Origin: CAIVVT01 sp052145115 | Lineage (GTDB): Bacteria > Acidobacteriota > Terriglobia > Bryobacterales > Bryobacteraceae | Assembly: GCA_052145115.1 (NCBI GenBank) | Contig: JBKQPG010000025.1 | Location: forward strand, 1-64,000 | Direction of reading: 5' to 3' | DNA: 64,000 nt | The notes under the pieces: model-generated | Databases searched by the model: none | What the model was told of the DNA's origin: nothing | The model's input: only the letters and a program-made list of their open reading frames with translations | Position numbers and translations under genes: made by a program | In this document: positions 43,331-51,323 of the stretch, in pieces | Numbering within the stretch: the first letter of the stretch is position 1 | Layout of the letters: each line of letters starts with the position of its first letter

Positions 43331-43566
43331 CCCTGCAGCGCCTTCCAGTAGCGCACATAGGCTTGCGGGATCAGCTCGCCGGCCTTGCTGAAACTGTTGG
43401 TCGCCACCGCGATCAGTCCGTCCTGGCCAGTCAGGGTGAAGACGTTGGCCGGCGTCACCTGGTCGGCCACAATCTGATTGCTGGCCGCCACGGCGCTTCC
43501 CAGATCTGCCAGCAATTGGTAGTACGCCTTGACACTGCGGACAGTGGTGTCTTCGGTTTGGCTCAT
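43327..43566 (-). CDS. 79-aa phasin-like small protein
   Basis: 79 residues from ATG 43566, with GGAGG eight bases upstream; the frame extends farther but without protein character. The sequence (SVKAYYQLLADLGSAVAASN; LTGQDGLIAVATNSFSKAGE; IPQAYVRYWKALQG) is helical, with aromatic residues near the ends, like the N-termini of the two phasin-like proteins at 34368 and 35223. It is translationally coupled to the propeller-like gene (ATGA overlap). It may be a small granule-coat or adaptor subunit, which is inference. Confidence 0.65.
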   Translation of the reverse strand: MSQTEDTTVRSVKAYYQLLADLGSAVAASNQIVADQVTPANVFTLTGQDGLIAVATNSFSKAGELIPQAYVRYWKALQG

Positions 43567-43822
43567 TTTGAAATCCTCCGGTTCGATCGCCTGATGGTAA
43601 TTTATCTGGACGATAATTTCAAGCATTCGCTGGAAGGAGAGCCGCGACCACAGGGAGCGGTTGCGTGTTGTGGGGCGGACGGCCACGTCTGCGCCGGGCC
43701 GCCAGGTCCGGCTCTGGCGTGACTCCCGGCACTGGCGTTCCCCGCATTGCCGAGGCTCAACGCCAAGTCCTTGATTCCTTGTGGGCTGGCGGCTCGCCCC
43801 GGCACTGGATGTGGGGCCGAGC

Positions 43823-45679
43823 TTACCGCGAAACGGTGGCCGGCGCGCCGGCAGGCCGGGGTGGCGCGTGGGGACGAATGGGCACAATTCTCTTGAGCGG
43901 CAGATGCGGCGAGGGGATGACGCAATTACCGAATTGCCACAGGCCGAGCAGTCCCTGAATCGCCAGGCCCAGATTCTGGGCCGGGACAAAGCCGGGCCAC
44001 TGTTGGATGAGCCGGCCGCTGGAGTCGACCAGGAAGGTCATCGGCCGGGAGAATCCCAGGGCCGCGGCCGCCGGAGTCTGGTCGCTGGCGACGGGGATTC
44101 CGTCCAGAGTCCAATTGGGATCGGGCGAGCCGAGGAGAATGAACTTGAGCCCCTGATTGCCGTATTGTTGCTGCATGCTGCGCAGGAAGACGATCTGAGA
44201 GTGGGAGTTCGTGGAATTGTCAACCAGCGAGAGCAGCACCGGGCTGCCCTGGGCATTCCCCAACAAAGAGGGATCCATCACGCCCAGCGTCGGAGCGGCC
44301 GGCGCCCGCAGCGGGGCGAAGCTCCCATGCTCATCTTGGCCGGTTGTGGCCTGGTAGGTGGCGAAGTCCACGCTTTGCGAGGTGTTGTATTCGAACTTCC
44401 CGGGCGCGCCGCTCAAGACCCAATATTCGTTCTGATCGAGGTACAGGGAACTGTTGCTGAGGATCAGGCTCGGCGCCTGCGAAATGAGGATATTGTGCTT
44501 GAACGTGTTGAGACCCGCGCCGGTGAAGCTGGCGGCGTTGTTGAGCGCGAAGGCGTCGGTTGCGGGACTCCAGTAAATGGCGTTGTCGTGGATTGAGACG
44601 CCGTTGATGTAGCCGCCGTCCCAGGTTGATATGAAGACGTCGCCCTGGCGCAGCGCCATAGCCGAATCGCGGGCGTTGTTGACGCACACGTTGTATTGAA
44701 TCGTGGCGTTGGTAGTGGTCAGGGCTTCGGCGCCGAAGATGGAAGCGCAGTAGCCCTTGGCGTCGTGTCCGTAGTTGAACTGAACGACGTTGCTGCGGGT
44801 GCCCCAATCGATATCGAAGGCGCCGCCGTCGACGGTGGGCGAGGTGCTGAGCCAGCTTTCATTGAACTGGGACGTGCAGTTGTTGCACATCCAGGTCCAG
44901 ATCGCACCGGGGGTGCCGATGGTCTCGGTGGGCTGCTGGCCGGTGCGCCAGGCGGCGCATTTCTCGATCAGGCCTTCCTGAACCATCGACAACACGATGC
45001 CGTCGCCGTAGACGTCGTGAACGATGGAGTTGCGCACGGTCACATTGAGCCCGTGCGGGCCGTCCATACTGCCCGCGTAAGTGGAGCCCATGACCTCGAT
45101 GCCGGCCCATTGGGTGGTGTGATAGGCCGTGGCGCCGTCGATGACGACGTCGTTGAAGGTGGCACCTGCACCGGAGGGGCTGATCACAATCAGACCGGAG
45201 TCCTTGGACGTCAGGGCGCCATTGACGTCGTGCACGCTGACGTTGGTGATGCGGAAATGGGTCAGCGGGCCGGTGTTGCCGCCGATGTGAATGCCGTAGA
45301 CCGTGCCGCCGGTGGTTTCGATGTTCTGGATGTGCCAGCCTTGCTGGTTAAACAGCCAGACGGCGCTGGTAGAGCCGCCGGCATTAATCAGTGGAGGGGC
45401 GCCGGAACCATAGGCGTCGAGAACAATCGGTGCAGCGGGCGTGCCCGATCCCTGAGGCGCAAAGGTACCGCTGCAAGTGGTCCCGCGGTTGAGCAGGATG
45501 GTGTCGCCGGGCATGAAGGCGCGGCTGTTAATGGCGGCCAGGGTTTTGAGAGCCGAGCCGGGCGAGAGGCCGTCATTGGAATCGTTGCCTGCGGCGCAAT
45601 CCAGGTAGACGGTGCTGGCGCGGGCGGCGGGTAGAGCCGCCAAGGTGAGGAGAGCGAGCAGCGGCGCACGCGGCTTCAT
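43823..45679 (-). CDS. Secreted beta-helix protein with thioredoxin-like C-terminus lacking CxxC
   Basis: 618 residues with GGAG before the ATG. The signal peptide (LLALLTLAALPAARAS) precedes STVYLDCAAGNDSNDGLSPG, the usual opening of exported beta-helix proteins. Coils continue to about residue 430 (FRITNVSVHDVNG, NDVVIDGATAYHT, LNVTVRNSIVHDVYGDGI, GVSIHDNAIYW). Residues about 480-600 look like a thioredoxin/AhpC-like fold (SQIVFLRSMQQQYGNQGLKF, then MTFLVDSSGRLIQQWPGF), but no CxxC is present, so redox activity is unlikely. A paralogue without this tail is at 11852-13396. It probably acts on extracellular polysaccharide. Confidence 0.83.
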   Translation of the reverse strand: MKPRAPLLALLTLAALPAARASTVYLDCAAGNDSNDGLSPGSALKTLAAINSRAFMPGDTILLNRGTTCSGTFAPQGSGTPAAPIVLDAYGSGAPPLINAGGSTSAVWLFNQQGWHIQNIETTGGTVYGIHIGGNTGPLTHFRITNVSVHDVNGALTSKDSGLIVISPSGAGATFNDVVIDGATAYHTTQWAGIEVMGSTYAGSMDGPHGLNVTVRNSIVHDVYGDGIVLSMVQEGLIEKCAAWRTGQQPTETIGTPGAIWTWMCNNCTSQFNESWLSTSPTVDGGAFDIDWGTRSNVVQFNYGHDAKGYCASIFGAEALTTTNATIQYNVCVNNARDSAMALRQGDVFISTWDGGYINGVSIHDNAIYWSPATDAFALNNAASFTGAGLNTFKHNILISQAPSLILSNSSLYLDQNEYWVLSGAPGKFEYNTSQSVDFATYQATTGQDEHGSFAPLRAPAAPTLGVMDPSLLGNAQGSPVLLSLVDNSTNSHSQIVFLRSMQQQYGNQGLKFILLGSPDPNWTLDGIPVASDQTPAAAALGFSRPMTFLVDSSGRLIQQWPGFVPAQNLGLAIQGLLGLWQFGNCVIPSPHLPLKRIVPIRPHAPPRPAGAPATVSR

Positions 45680-45746
45680 CGGGCTCCATTTATCGTCACT
45701 TATTAAAGATACGCCCGTAAAGACACGCCCGTGCCCAGCCTTCCGG

Positions 45747-45853
45747 CAGGCCGCCGCCGCACTCGCGAGGTCCGACTACCCATTAGGAATGAATGACCAC
45801 GTTTCAGAGCCGCGGCCATAAGTCGGTCCATCGGCTTTTTCAGCAACCTCTAA
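45747..45853 (-). repeat. Dispersed repeat, copy B
   Basis: In reverse complement this segment begins TTAGAGGTTGCTGAAAAAGC and aligns with copy A at 21631-21740, sharing GCTGAAAA, CGCGGCTC, CGTGGTCATTCATTCC-type blocks and the GGCGGCGGC end. No transposase gene is near. Confidence 0.65.
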
Positions 45854-46336
45854 TCGAATCGGCGGAAGCGGCCGATTACTGGGTCAGAAATGAAGCGACG
45901 CACCCGGCCAAACCGGACGCCGGGAGTGCTGAAAGGCGGTGGCGGCCAGCGATGCGGGAACAACGCGATAGCAACTGCGTCCCGACGGTGATTAGATTCC
46001 GGGTGGCGCAAGGCCGGCCACGGAAATCGGTTCAGCCGGGCGAAGAGACCGGCGGAATGCGCGTCAGCCCGACGGGCATTCAGCCGGCCGCCGCGGAAGG
46101 CCCGGTCATGACTTGGATTCTGGCGTCGCGCCGGCAGCCGTCCTGGGGCTGCCTGGTGATGCCGGCGACGGGAGGGTTCCAGCCGGGTCGGCGCGGCGAT
46201 GGACATGCGCGGGCCGCGCGCCGCGAAGCGGACTGGTATGGCTTCTGAGGCCTGGCCGGGACCAGCGCCCGGCGGGTGTTGAATCAAGGCTGCTAGAGGC
46301 GCACCGCGTGGTTTGAGGTGGAGCTGGGTGAAAGGA

Positions 46337-46367
46337 GTCTAAAGCGTTAGGAGCGAAGTGCTTAGAC
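46337..46367. promoter_or_regulatory. Imperfect inverted repeat upstream of ParA-like gene
   Basis: GTCTAAAGC (46337-46345) and GCTTAGAC (46360-46367) pair with one bulged A and a 14-nt loop. It lies about 85 nt before the ParA-like gene and could be an operator or partition-type site. Confidence 0.35.
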
Positions 46368-46452
46368 GTGAATTGACGGGAACTGTGTCGAAACTGCGAC
46401 GGATGAGGGACTCGCCCGCCGAATGTCCTGGAAAAGCAGTATACTCAACGCG

Positions 46453-47103
46453 ATGGGGCGTTTCATCGCCGTAGCTAACCTCAAGGGCGGAGCGGGCAAG
46501 TCCACGATTGCCGTGAACCTGGCCGGAGAATTGTTCGGCCGCAAGCATTCCGTGACCGTGGTCGATGCCGATGCGCAGGGTACCGCCACGTATTGGGCCA
46601 CCGCCGGCAGGCTGCCGTTTCAGGTGGAGTCAATGCCGTTCGAAAATGCGCGGGATGCGAAGCGCTGGGCGGCGAATGTACTCGAAATAGATACCGACTA
46701 CGTAGTGATCGATTGCCCGCCGCACATCGGAGGCGCCACGGAGGCGGCCCTCAGGGTTGCCGATCTGGTGTTGATTCCCGTAACGGCGTCGGGCGCGGAT
46801 CTGGCGGCGACGCTGAAGGCGTTGGACCTGATTCACGAGGTCCGGGACACCCGCGACGACGCTGCGCCGTCCTGCCTGATGGTTCCGTCCAAGGTGGACA
46901 GCCGCACGGCGTTAGGACGCGAGATCGGCGAAGTTCTCGAGCAGTTTGGCGAGCCGGTAGGTCCGCCGGTCCACCAGCGGGTGGCGTTCGTGGAGTCGTT
47001 CGGACAGGGCCAATGGATCGGCGATTTCGAAGCCGAAGGTCCGGCGCATCAGGACATCATGGAATTGGCCGTTGAGGTTCGACGCGCGTTCAAGAAGATG
47101 TAA
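46453..47103 (+). CDS. Orphan ParA/Soj-like ATPase
   Basis: 216 residues from ATG 46453; an in-frame ATG at 46423 is also possible and neither has a good ribosome binding site. The deviant Walker A box is VANLKGGAGKSTIAVNLAGE, with the signature Lys. VVDADAQGTATYW and DYVVIDCPPHIGG follow as the A' and B motifs, and ADLVLIPVTASGADL completes the family pattern. Short ParA proteins lacking an N-terminal HTH are typical of plasmid partition (ParF type) and of proteins that position cellular cargo such as carboxysomes or PHA granules. No ParB-like partner is adjacent, so the cargo is unknown. Confidence 0.88.
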   Translation: MGRFIAVANLKGGAGKSTIAVNLAGELFGRKHSVTVVDADAQGTATYWATAGRLPFQVESMPFENARDAKRWAANVLEIDTDYVVIDCPPHIGGATEAALRVADLVLIPVTASGADLAATLKALDLIHEVRDTRDDAAPSCLMVPSKVDSRTALGREIGEVLEQFGEPVGPPVHQRVAFVESFGQGQWIGDFEAEGPAHQDIMELAVEVRRAFKKM

Positions 47104-47189
47104 GGACCCCGGCCGCGGCACTGACGCAGACCAGTTGCCAGCACCGGCCAAAAGCGTTATGGCGCATTGGCTGGAACGAGCCGCAAAGT

Positions 47190-48263
47190 TCAGGGCTGGC
47201 GCGTGATGTCGCGAATAAAGTCCGTTTCGTCCTTGCGGTAGGGTGTGCCGTCGGTGCGAAATACCTCGTGGAACCAGACGGCGGGCTCGCGATCGACGTA
47301 TGGGTGCTGCCACGAATCCCAGGGCAGCCAGGTCTGGGTCTTACCGGCCACCAGGCCCCAGTTGATCGCGCCGACATGATACTTTTTGGCGATTGGCAGT
47401 GAGCCCTGGAACGTGCTGCCTGCGCCGCGCGCCATGTACTCGGTGCAGATGACCGGGCGGTGGTAGGGCAGCAGCCAGCGGATGCGCTGTTCGAAGTCGG
47501 CCGGGGGGCCGTAGTTGTGGAAGGAGATGAAGTCGGGATTCTCGACCTGAACTCGTGCCACGGCAGACAGCTTCTCGGGCGCCGACCAGTCGCCTTCCCA
47601 CAGGCCGCTGGTCAGCGGCTGATCCGGCCGCGCCTGGCGGGCCCAGGCGAAGACCTGCGGCAATAATACGAGGGCGGAATTATTCGGTTCATTCCACACA
47701 TCCCAGCCCAGAATGCGCGGGTCTTTGCCGAACGCGCCGACGACGCCCTTCACGTAAGCCTCCAGGCGCGGCGCCTGGGCCGGATCGGCGACCGCCTTCG
47801 CGCCCGGGCTTTGCACCCAGCCGGAATTGTGCACGCCCGGCCGGGGCGCGCGTTGCGGACCCAAATGCGGATCCGGATCCCAGCACGAATCGAAAAGCAC
47901 GAATAGCGGCCGGATGTGATGCCGGGCGGCGATGCCGAGGAAAGTGTCGATCCGCTGGCGGAAACCGTCGGGATCCTGTTGCCACAGTAAATCGTGGAGG
48001 AAGACGCGCATCGTGTTCATCCCAATGCTCTCCGCCCAGCCCAGTTCCATGTCGATCCGTTGCGGATCGAAAGTGGCGGCCTGCCACATTTCCAGTTCGT
48101 TGATCGCCGTTGCCGGGATGTAGTTGGCGCCCACCAGCCAGGGCTGTTGGAGATACCAGTGGTTGGATTGTTCTGCGGTCCAGCGTGGTGGTTGGTCTTG
48201 GGGACGGCCGGCCGTCGCGAACAAGCCGTTCAGAATGAGGGACAGCAGAAGAGCTCGTTTCAT
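47190..48263 (-). CDS. Secreted GH5-like glycoside hydrolase
   Basis: 357 residues from ATG 48263, at the start of a signal peptide (KRALLLSLILNGLFATAG); an ATG six codons upstream is possible. The body is a TIM barrel of clan GH-A type: LVGANYIPATAINELEMW near the start, NTMRVFLHDLLW, then LGWDVWNEPNNS with the probable acid/base Glu and HRPVICTEYMARG with the probable nucleophile Glu. A product annotated as cellulase- or mannanase-like would fit, but the substrate cannot be specified. It is divergent from the decahaem cytochrome gene. Confidence 0.85.
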   Translation of the reverse strand: MKRALLLSLILNGLFATAGRPQDQPPRWTAEQSNHWYLQQPWLVGANYIPATAINELEMWQAATFDPQRIDMELGWAESIGMNTMRVFLHDLLWQQDPDGFRQRIDTFLGIAARHHIRPLFVLFDSCWDPDPHLGPQRAPRPGVHNSGWVQSPGAKAVADPAQAPRLEAYVKGVVGAFGKDPRILGWDVWNEPNNSALVLLPQVFAWARQARPDQPLTSGLWEGDWSAPEKLSAVARVQVENPDFISFHNYGPPADFEQRIRWLLPYHRPVICTEYMARGAGSTFQGSLPIAKKYHVGAINWGLVAGKTQTWLPWDSWQHPYVDREPAVWFHEVFRTDGTPYRKDETDFIRDITRQP

Positions 48264-48575
48264 AGCATGCGTCCGTTTCATTCTCGCCCAAACGCCGGCC
48301 GGGCGGGGTGTGCGACGGGGATTCAGGTTCTTGAACCGGCGTCCAGGGAACCTTGTGCCCGCCGGCGCCCCATATCCCGGCGCAGTAGCAAATGTGGGGT
48401 GGTACACCACACCAAATCAGTCGAGTGGGGGTGATTTGCCCCACCCAGAATTGGGGTGAGCTTCGCGCCCGGATACCGACTTCGGAGAAACAGGAGAGAA
48501 TTGGTGGGATTTCTCCACAGTTTTCCCCGTCACAAAACTGGAACGCCACATGCAATGCGTTCATAGGAGGTTTCT
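48264..48575. promoter_or_regulatory. Divergent intergenic region with short hairpins
   Basis: This 312-bp region lies between divergent genes. GTGGGG (48425-48430) and CCCCAC (48439-48444) form a small hairpin, and AGGAGG before 48576 is the cytochrome ribosome binding site. No convincing -10/-35 pair was found. Confidence 0.4.
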
Positions 48576-51095
48576 ATGCTCATACCGCCCCTCGGGAAAC
48601 CCAAGGGTAAGCTGATCGCCCTCTTCGCGGTCGTGGCGATCTCGATTTTGACGGCCGGTTCGATGCGACACGATTTCGGGATACGACAGGCATCTTTCGG
48701 ACAATCGAACATCATAGATTTTGTCAGGCCAGGGTTGGTGCTGAAGGTCCTTTCGGCCAGCATCGGCGCGGATGGAACGATGGCCGCGCACGTGTCCCTC
48801 ACGGATCCGGAGGGGCTGCAACTGGATCCGGCCGGTGTCGCTACACCGGGACCGGTGACGGTGGCCTGCACGGTGGCGGTGCTGCCCAATGGCTCGAATG
48901 ATTTCGTCTCCTATACGGGTAATCCGGCGACCAGCTCCGTGAGCGGCAAGACGACGACGGAGGTATGGTTCGACGAGTCGGGGATGCTGACTCCGGTCGG
49001 CGACGGCACCTACACCTATACCCTGGGTGTCAAGGCCCCCGCCGGGTTCGACCCGACGGCGACGCACCGCGCGGGGTGCACATCCTCGCGCAACCTGACG
49101 ACGTTCGGTCTGAGCACGTACTACTCGGCCGGCACGCTCGATTTCGTGCCCAACGGGACGGGGCAGGCCACGACGGTGAATGTCGTTGTCGCCTCCAGCG
49201 GTCAGGTGTTCACCTCCGGCGGGACCTCCGGCTCGGCGAAGACCGGAGCCTGGGCAGCCCCCGGAGAGCAGTTCAACCTGGTCGACACGAGCACCGGCGA
49301 CATACTGGCCACGGTCACGCTGCTGGCCAGCGGCACGCCGGCCCCGCCGCTGGGCAACACGACTTTCACGGCCAGCCCCAATCCGCTGCCCGCCGGCACG
49401 AACGTCGTTACTCTGTCCTGGAACGTGTCGGGACCCTCGCATTTCCACGACATCGTGCGCACGGCGGCCTGCAACAATTGCCATTACAATCTGAATTGGC
49501 ACGGTGGGCAGGCCATTGGCGCCGACCTGTGCGTACTGTGCCATACCCAGGCGGCGGCCGATCCGACGTCGGGCAATTCTCTGTACTTGCCCGTGCTGAT
49601 CCATAGCCTCCACATGGGCGAGAACCTGCCTAGCGTCAAGGCCGGAACACCCTATGAGATCTACGGCTACGGCGGGGCGGTTTCCAACTTCTCGTCGATA
49701 GCCTATCCCTCCGATCCGGGCCAATGCTCCACCTGCCACGACGCCATTTACGGTGCGACGCAGGCGTCTTACTACTATGCGAAGGCCAACCGGGCGGCCT
49801 GCGGGGCCTGCCATGACGACGTCAATTTCGCCACGGGTCTGAACCACCCCGGCCTGGTTGCGGTGGACGACAACGAGTGTACCGAGTGCCACGTATATCA
49901 GGGCGAACTGCCGCTCGACGCCTCGGTTACCAACGCGCACGTCAATCCGAGCGCTTTGATTCCGTCGCAATTGAGCTGGGTGCCCGGCATGGTGTTCTCG
50001 AACGTCCAGGTGACCAATGGAACGGCCGGCAATAAGCCGACCATCACCTTCACGCTGCAGGACAAGTCCGGCAACCCCATTTCACTCACCGAACTAAGCC
50101 AGTCTGGGTTCTTCCAGGCCGTGATGGCCGGGCCGGCCAGCGACTACGGATACACCTCCTTCGGGGCCGACCAGACCACCAGCGGCTATATCTCCGAGAA
50201 CTTGGCCACGGGCGCAACCTGCGACGGCAGCGGCAACTGCACGTATGCCTTCCAGCACGCGATCCCGGCCAACGCCACGGGCACCTACTCCATTGGTCTG
50301 GAGGGCCGGCGCGCGCTGACCATTCTGCCGGGCACGGTCCAGCAGGTCAGTACAGATTATGGAGCGGACAACCTGGTGACCTACTTCTCAGTGGACGGTT
50401 CACCGGTGACGCCGCGCCGCACGGTGGTCAGCCTGGCTAATTGCAATAACTGCCACACCTTCCTGTCGTTGCATGGAGGGATCCGCAACCAGGTGGAGCA
50501 TTGCGTAACCTGCCACAACCCATCGGACACCGACGCGGCTACGCGGGCCATGGCGCAGAACCCGACCGACGCCGCCACGCCGCCCCAGTCGATCGACTTC
50601 GGCTACATGATTCACCACATCCACGGCGGCTCTGACATCAAGGCTTACACCGGCGCGTCCTACATCGTCGTGGGCTACGGCGGCAGCCACAACGACTTCT
50701 CGAACGTGCTGTATCCGGTGATGAACTCCAGCGGCGCGGTGGAGAACATCGGTTACTGCGAGAAGTGCCACGTGAACGGCTCCGAGCAGACCCTGCCCGA
50801 GGGTCTCAATGCGGTGGTCGTTCCGCAAAGCCCGGTCAATCCGCTACCGCGCGTCACGGCGGATTGCACGGCCTGCCACGCCCAGCTCTCTACTTTGTCC
50901 CATGCCCAATCCAACACCACGGCTCTGGGCGAAAGCTGCATCATCTGCCACGGTCCGAATGGCGCCTACTCGGTTGCCACTATGCATGAGTCGTCCGTCG
51001 CGATCGACCCGCCTCCTTCCACCAGTGCAGTCCCGGGGACGGGGAATGTTACGGTTCCGGTGGTTAAAACCTCCAGGAAGTCCGCGGCGGAATAA
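48576..51095 (+). CDS. Decahaem c-type cytochrome, OmcA/MtrC family
   Basis: 839 residues with AGGAGG before the ATG. Ten CxxCH haem motifs are present: CNNCH, CVLCH, CSTCH, CGACH and CTECH between residues about 299 and 439, then CNNCH, CVTCH, CEKCH, CTACH and CIICH between about 623 and 792. They form two pentahaem blocks separated by a beta domain (about 460-610) and preceded by another (about 50-290), the architecture of MtrC/OmcA outer-surface electron-transfer proteins. The hydrophobic N-terminus (LIALFAVVAISILTAGS) has Ser where the lipobox Cys of MtrC would be. No MtrA/MtrB-type partner is adjacent. It probably carries electrons at or outside the envelope. Confidence 0.93.
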   Translation: MLIPPLGKPKGKLIALFAVVAISILTAGSMRHDFGIRQASFGQSNIIDFVRPGLVLKVLSASIGADGTMAAHVSLTDPEGLQLDPAGVATPGPVTVACTVAVLPNGSNDFVSYTGNPATSSVSGKTTTEVWFDESGMLTPVGDGTYTYTLGVKAPAGFDPTATHRAGCTSSRNLTTFGLSTYYSAGTLDFVPNGTGQATTVNVVVASSGQVFTSGGTSGSAKTGAWAAPGEQFNLVDTSTGDILATVTLLASGTPAPPLGNTTFTASPNPLPAGTNVVTLSWNVSGPSHFHDIVRTAACNNCHYNLNWHGGQAIGADLCVLCHTQAAADPTSGNSLYLPVLIHSLHMGENLPSVKAGTPYEIYGYGGAVSNFSSIAYPSDPGQCSTCHDAIYGATQASYYYAKANRAACGACHDDVNFATGLNHPGLVAVDDNECTECHVYQGELPLDASVTNAHVNPSALIPSQLSWVPGMVFSNVQVTNGTAGNKPTITFTLQDKSGNPISLTELSQSGFFQAVMAGPASDYGYTSFGADQTTSGYISENLATGATCDGSGNCTYAFQHAIPANATGTYSIGLEGRRALTILPGTVQQVSTDYGADNLVTYFSVDGSPVTPRRTVVSLANCNNCHTFLSLHGGIRNQVEHCVTCHNPSDTDAATRAMAQNPTDAATPPQSIDFGYMIHHIHGGSDIKAYTGASYIVVGYGGSHNDFSNVLYPVMNSSGAVENIGYCEKCHVNGSEQTLPEGLNAVVVPQSPVNPLPRVTADCTACHAQLSTLSHAQSNTTALGESCIICHGPNGAYSVATMHESSVAIDPPPSTSAVPGTGNVTVPVVKTSRKSAAE

Positions 51096-51107
51096 GACCA
51101 CCCAGCT

Positions 51108-51141
51108 CCCCGATTGGGGCCCCACGGGGCCCGAATCGGGG
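51108..51141 (+). terminator. Hairpin terminator after the decahaem gene
   Basis: CCCCGATTGGGGCCCC (51108-51123) and GGGGCCCGAATCGGGG (51126-51141) form a long stem with one mismatch, 13 nt after the cytochrome stop. No T-tract follows. Confidence 0.6.
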
Positions 51142-51323
51142 CCCTAAATCCGGTTCGTTGAAAGGCGGCTCCCCTCCCGGGCGGGCCGCCTTTGCCTTTT
51201 AGTCCAGGCCAGCGCAGGGTCGCCCACACCGCGCTAGATTGCTGCACGACAGCGGGGCGTATAATGACCCGGAACGGGGAGCCGGAGCGGGCCGCTCCCG
51301 ATCGGCATAATTGAAAGCGAGAC

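Larger units (their letters stand above)
45680..46452. other. Gene-free region between beta-helix and ParA-like genes
   Basis: About 0.77 kb. It holds repeat copy B (45747-45853) and an imperfect inverted repeat (46337-46367). A 151-codon open frame starting at 45793 runs through the repeat and lacks a ribosome binding site, so it is not called. Confidence 0.5.

Noticed and set aside
43327..43989. Long 220-aa version of the small phasin-like gene
   Set aside because: The N-terminal extension has non-protein composition; ATG 43566 has a clear GGAGG.
45793..46248. 151-codon open frame
   Set aside because: It runs through dispersed repeat copy B, has no ribosome binding site and no protein signature.
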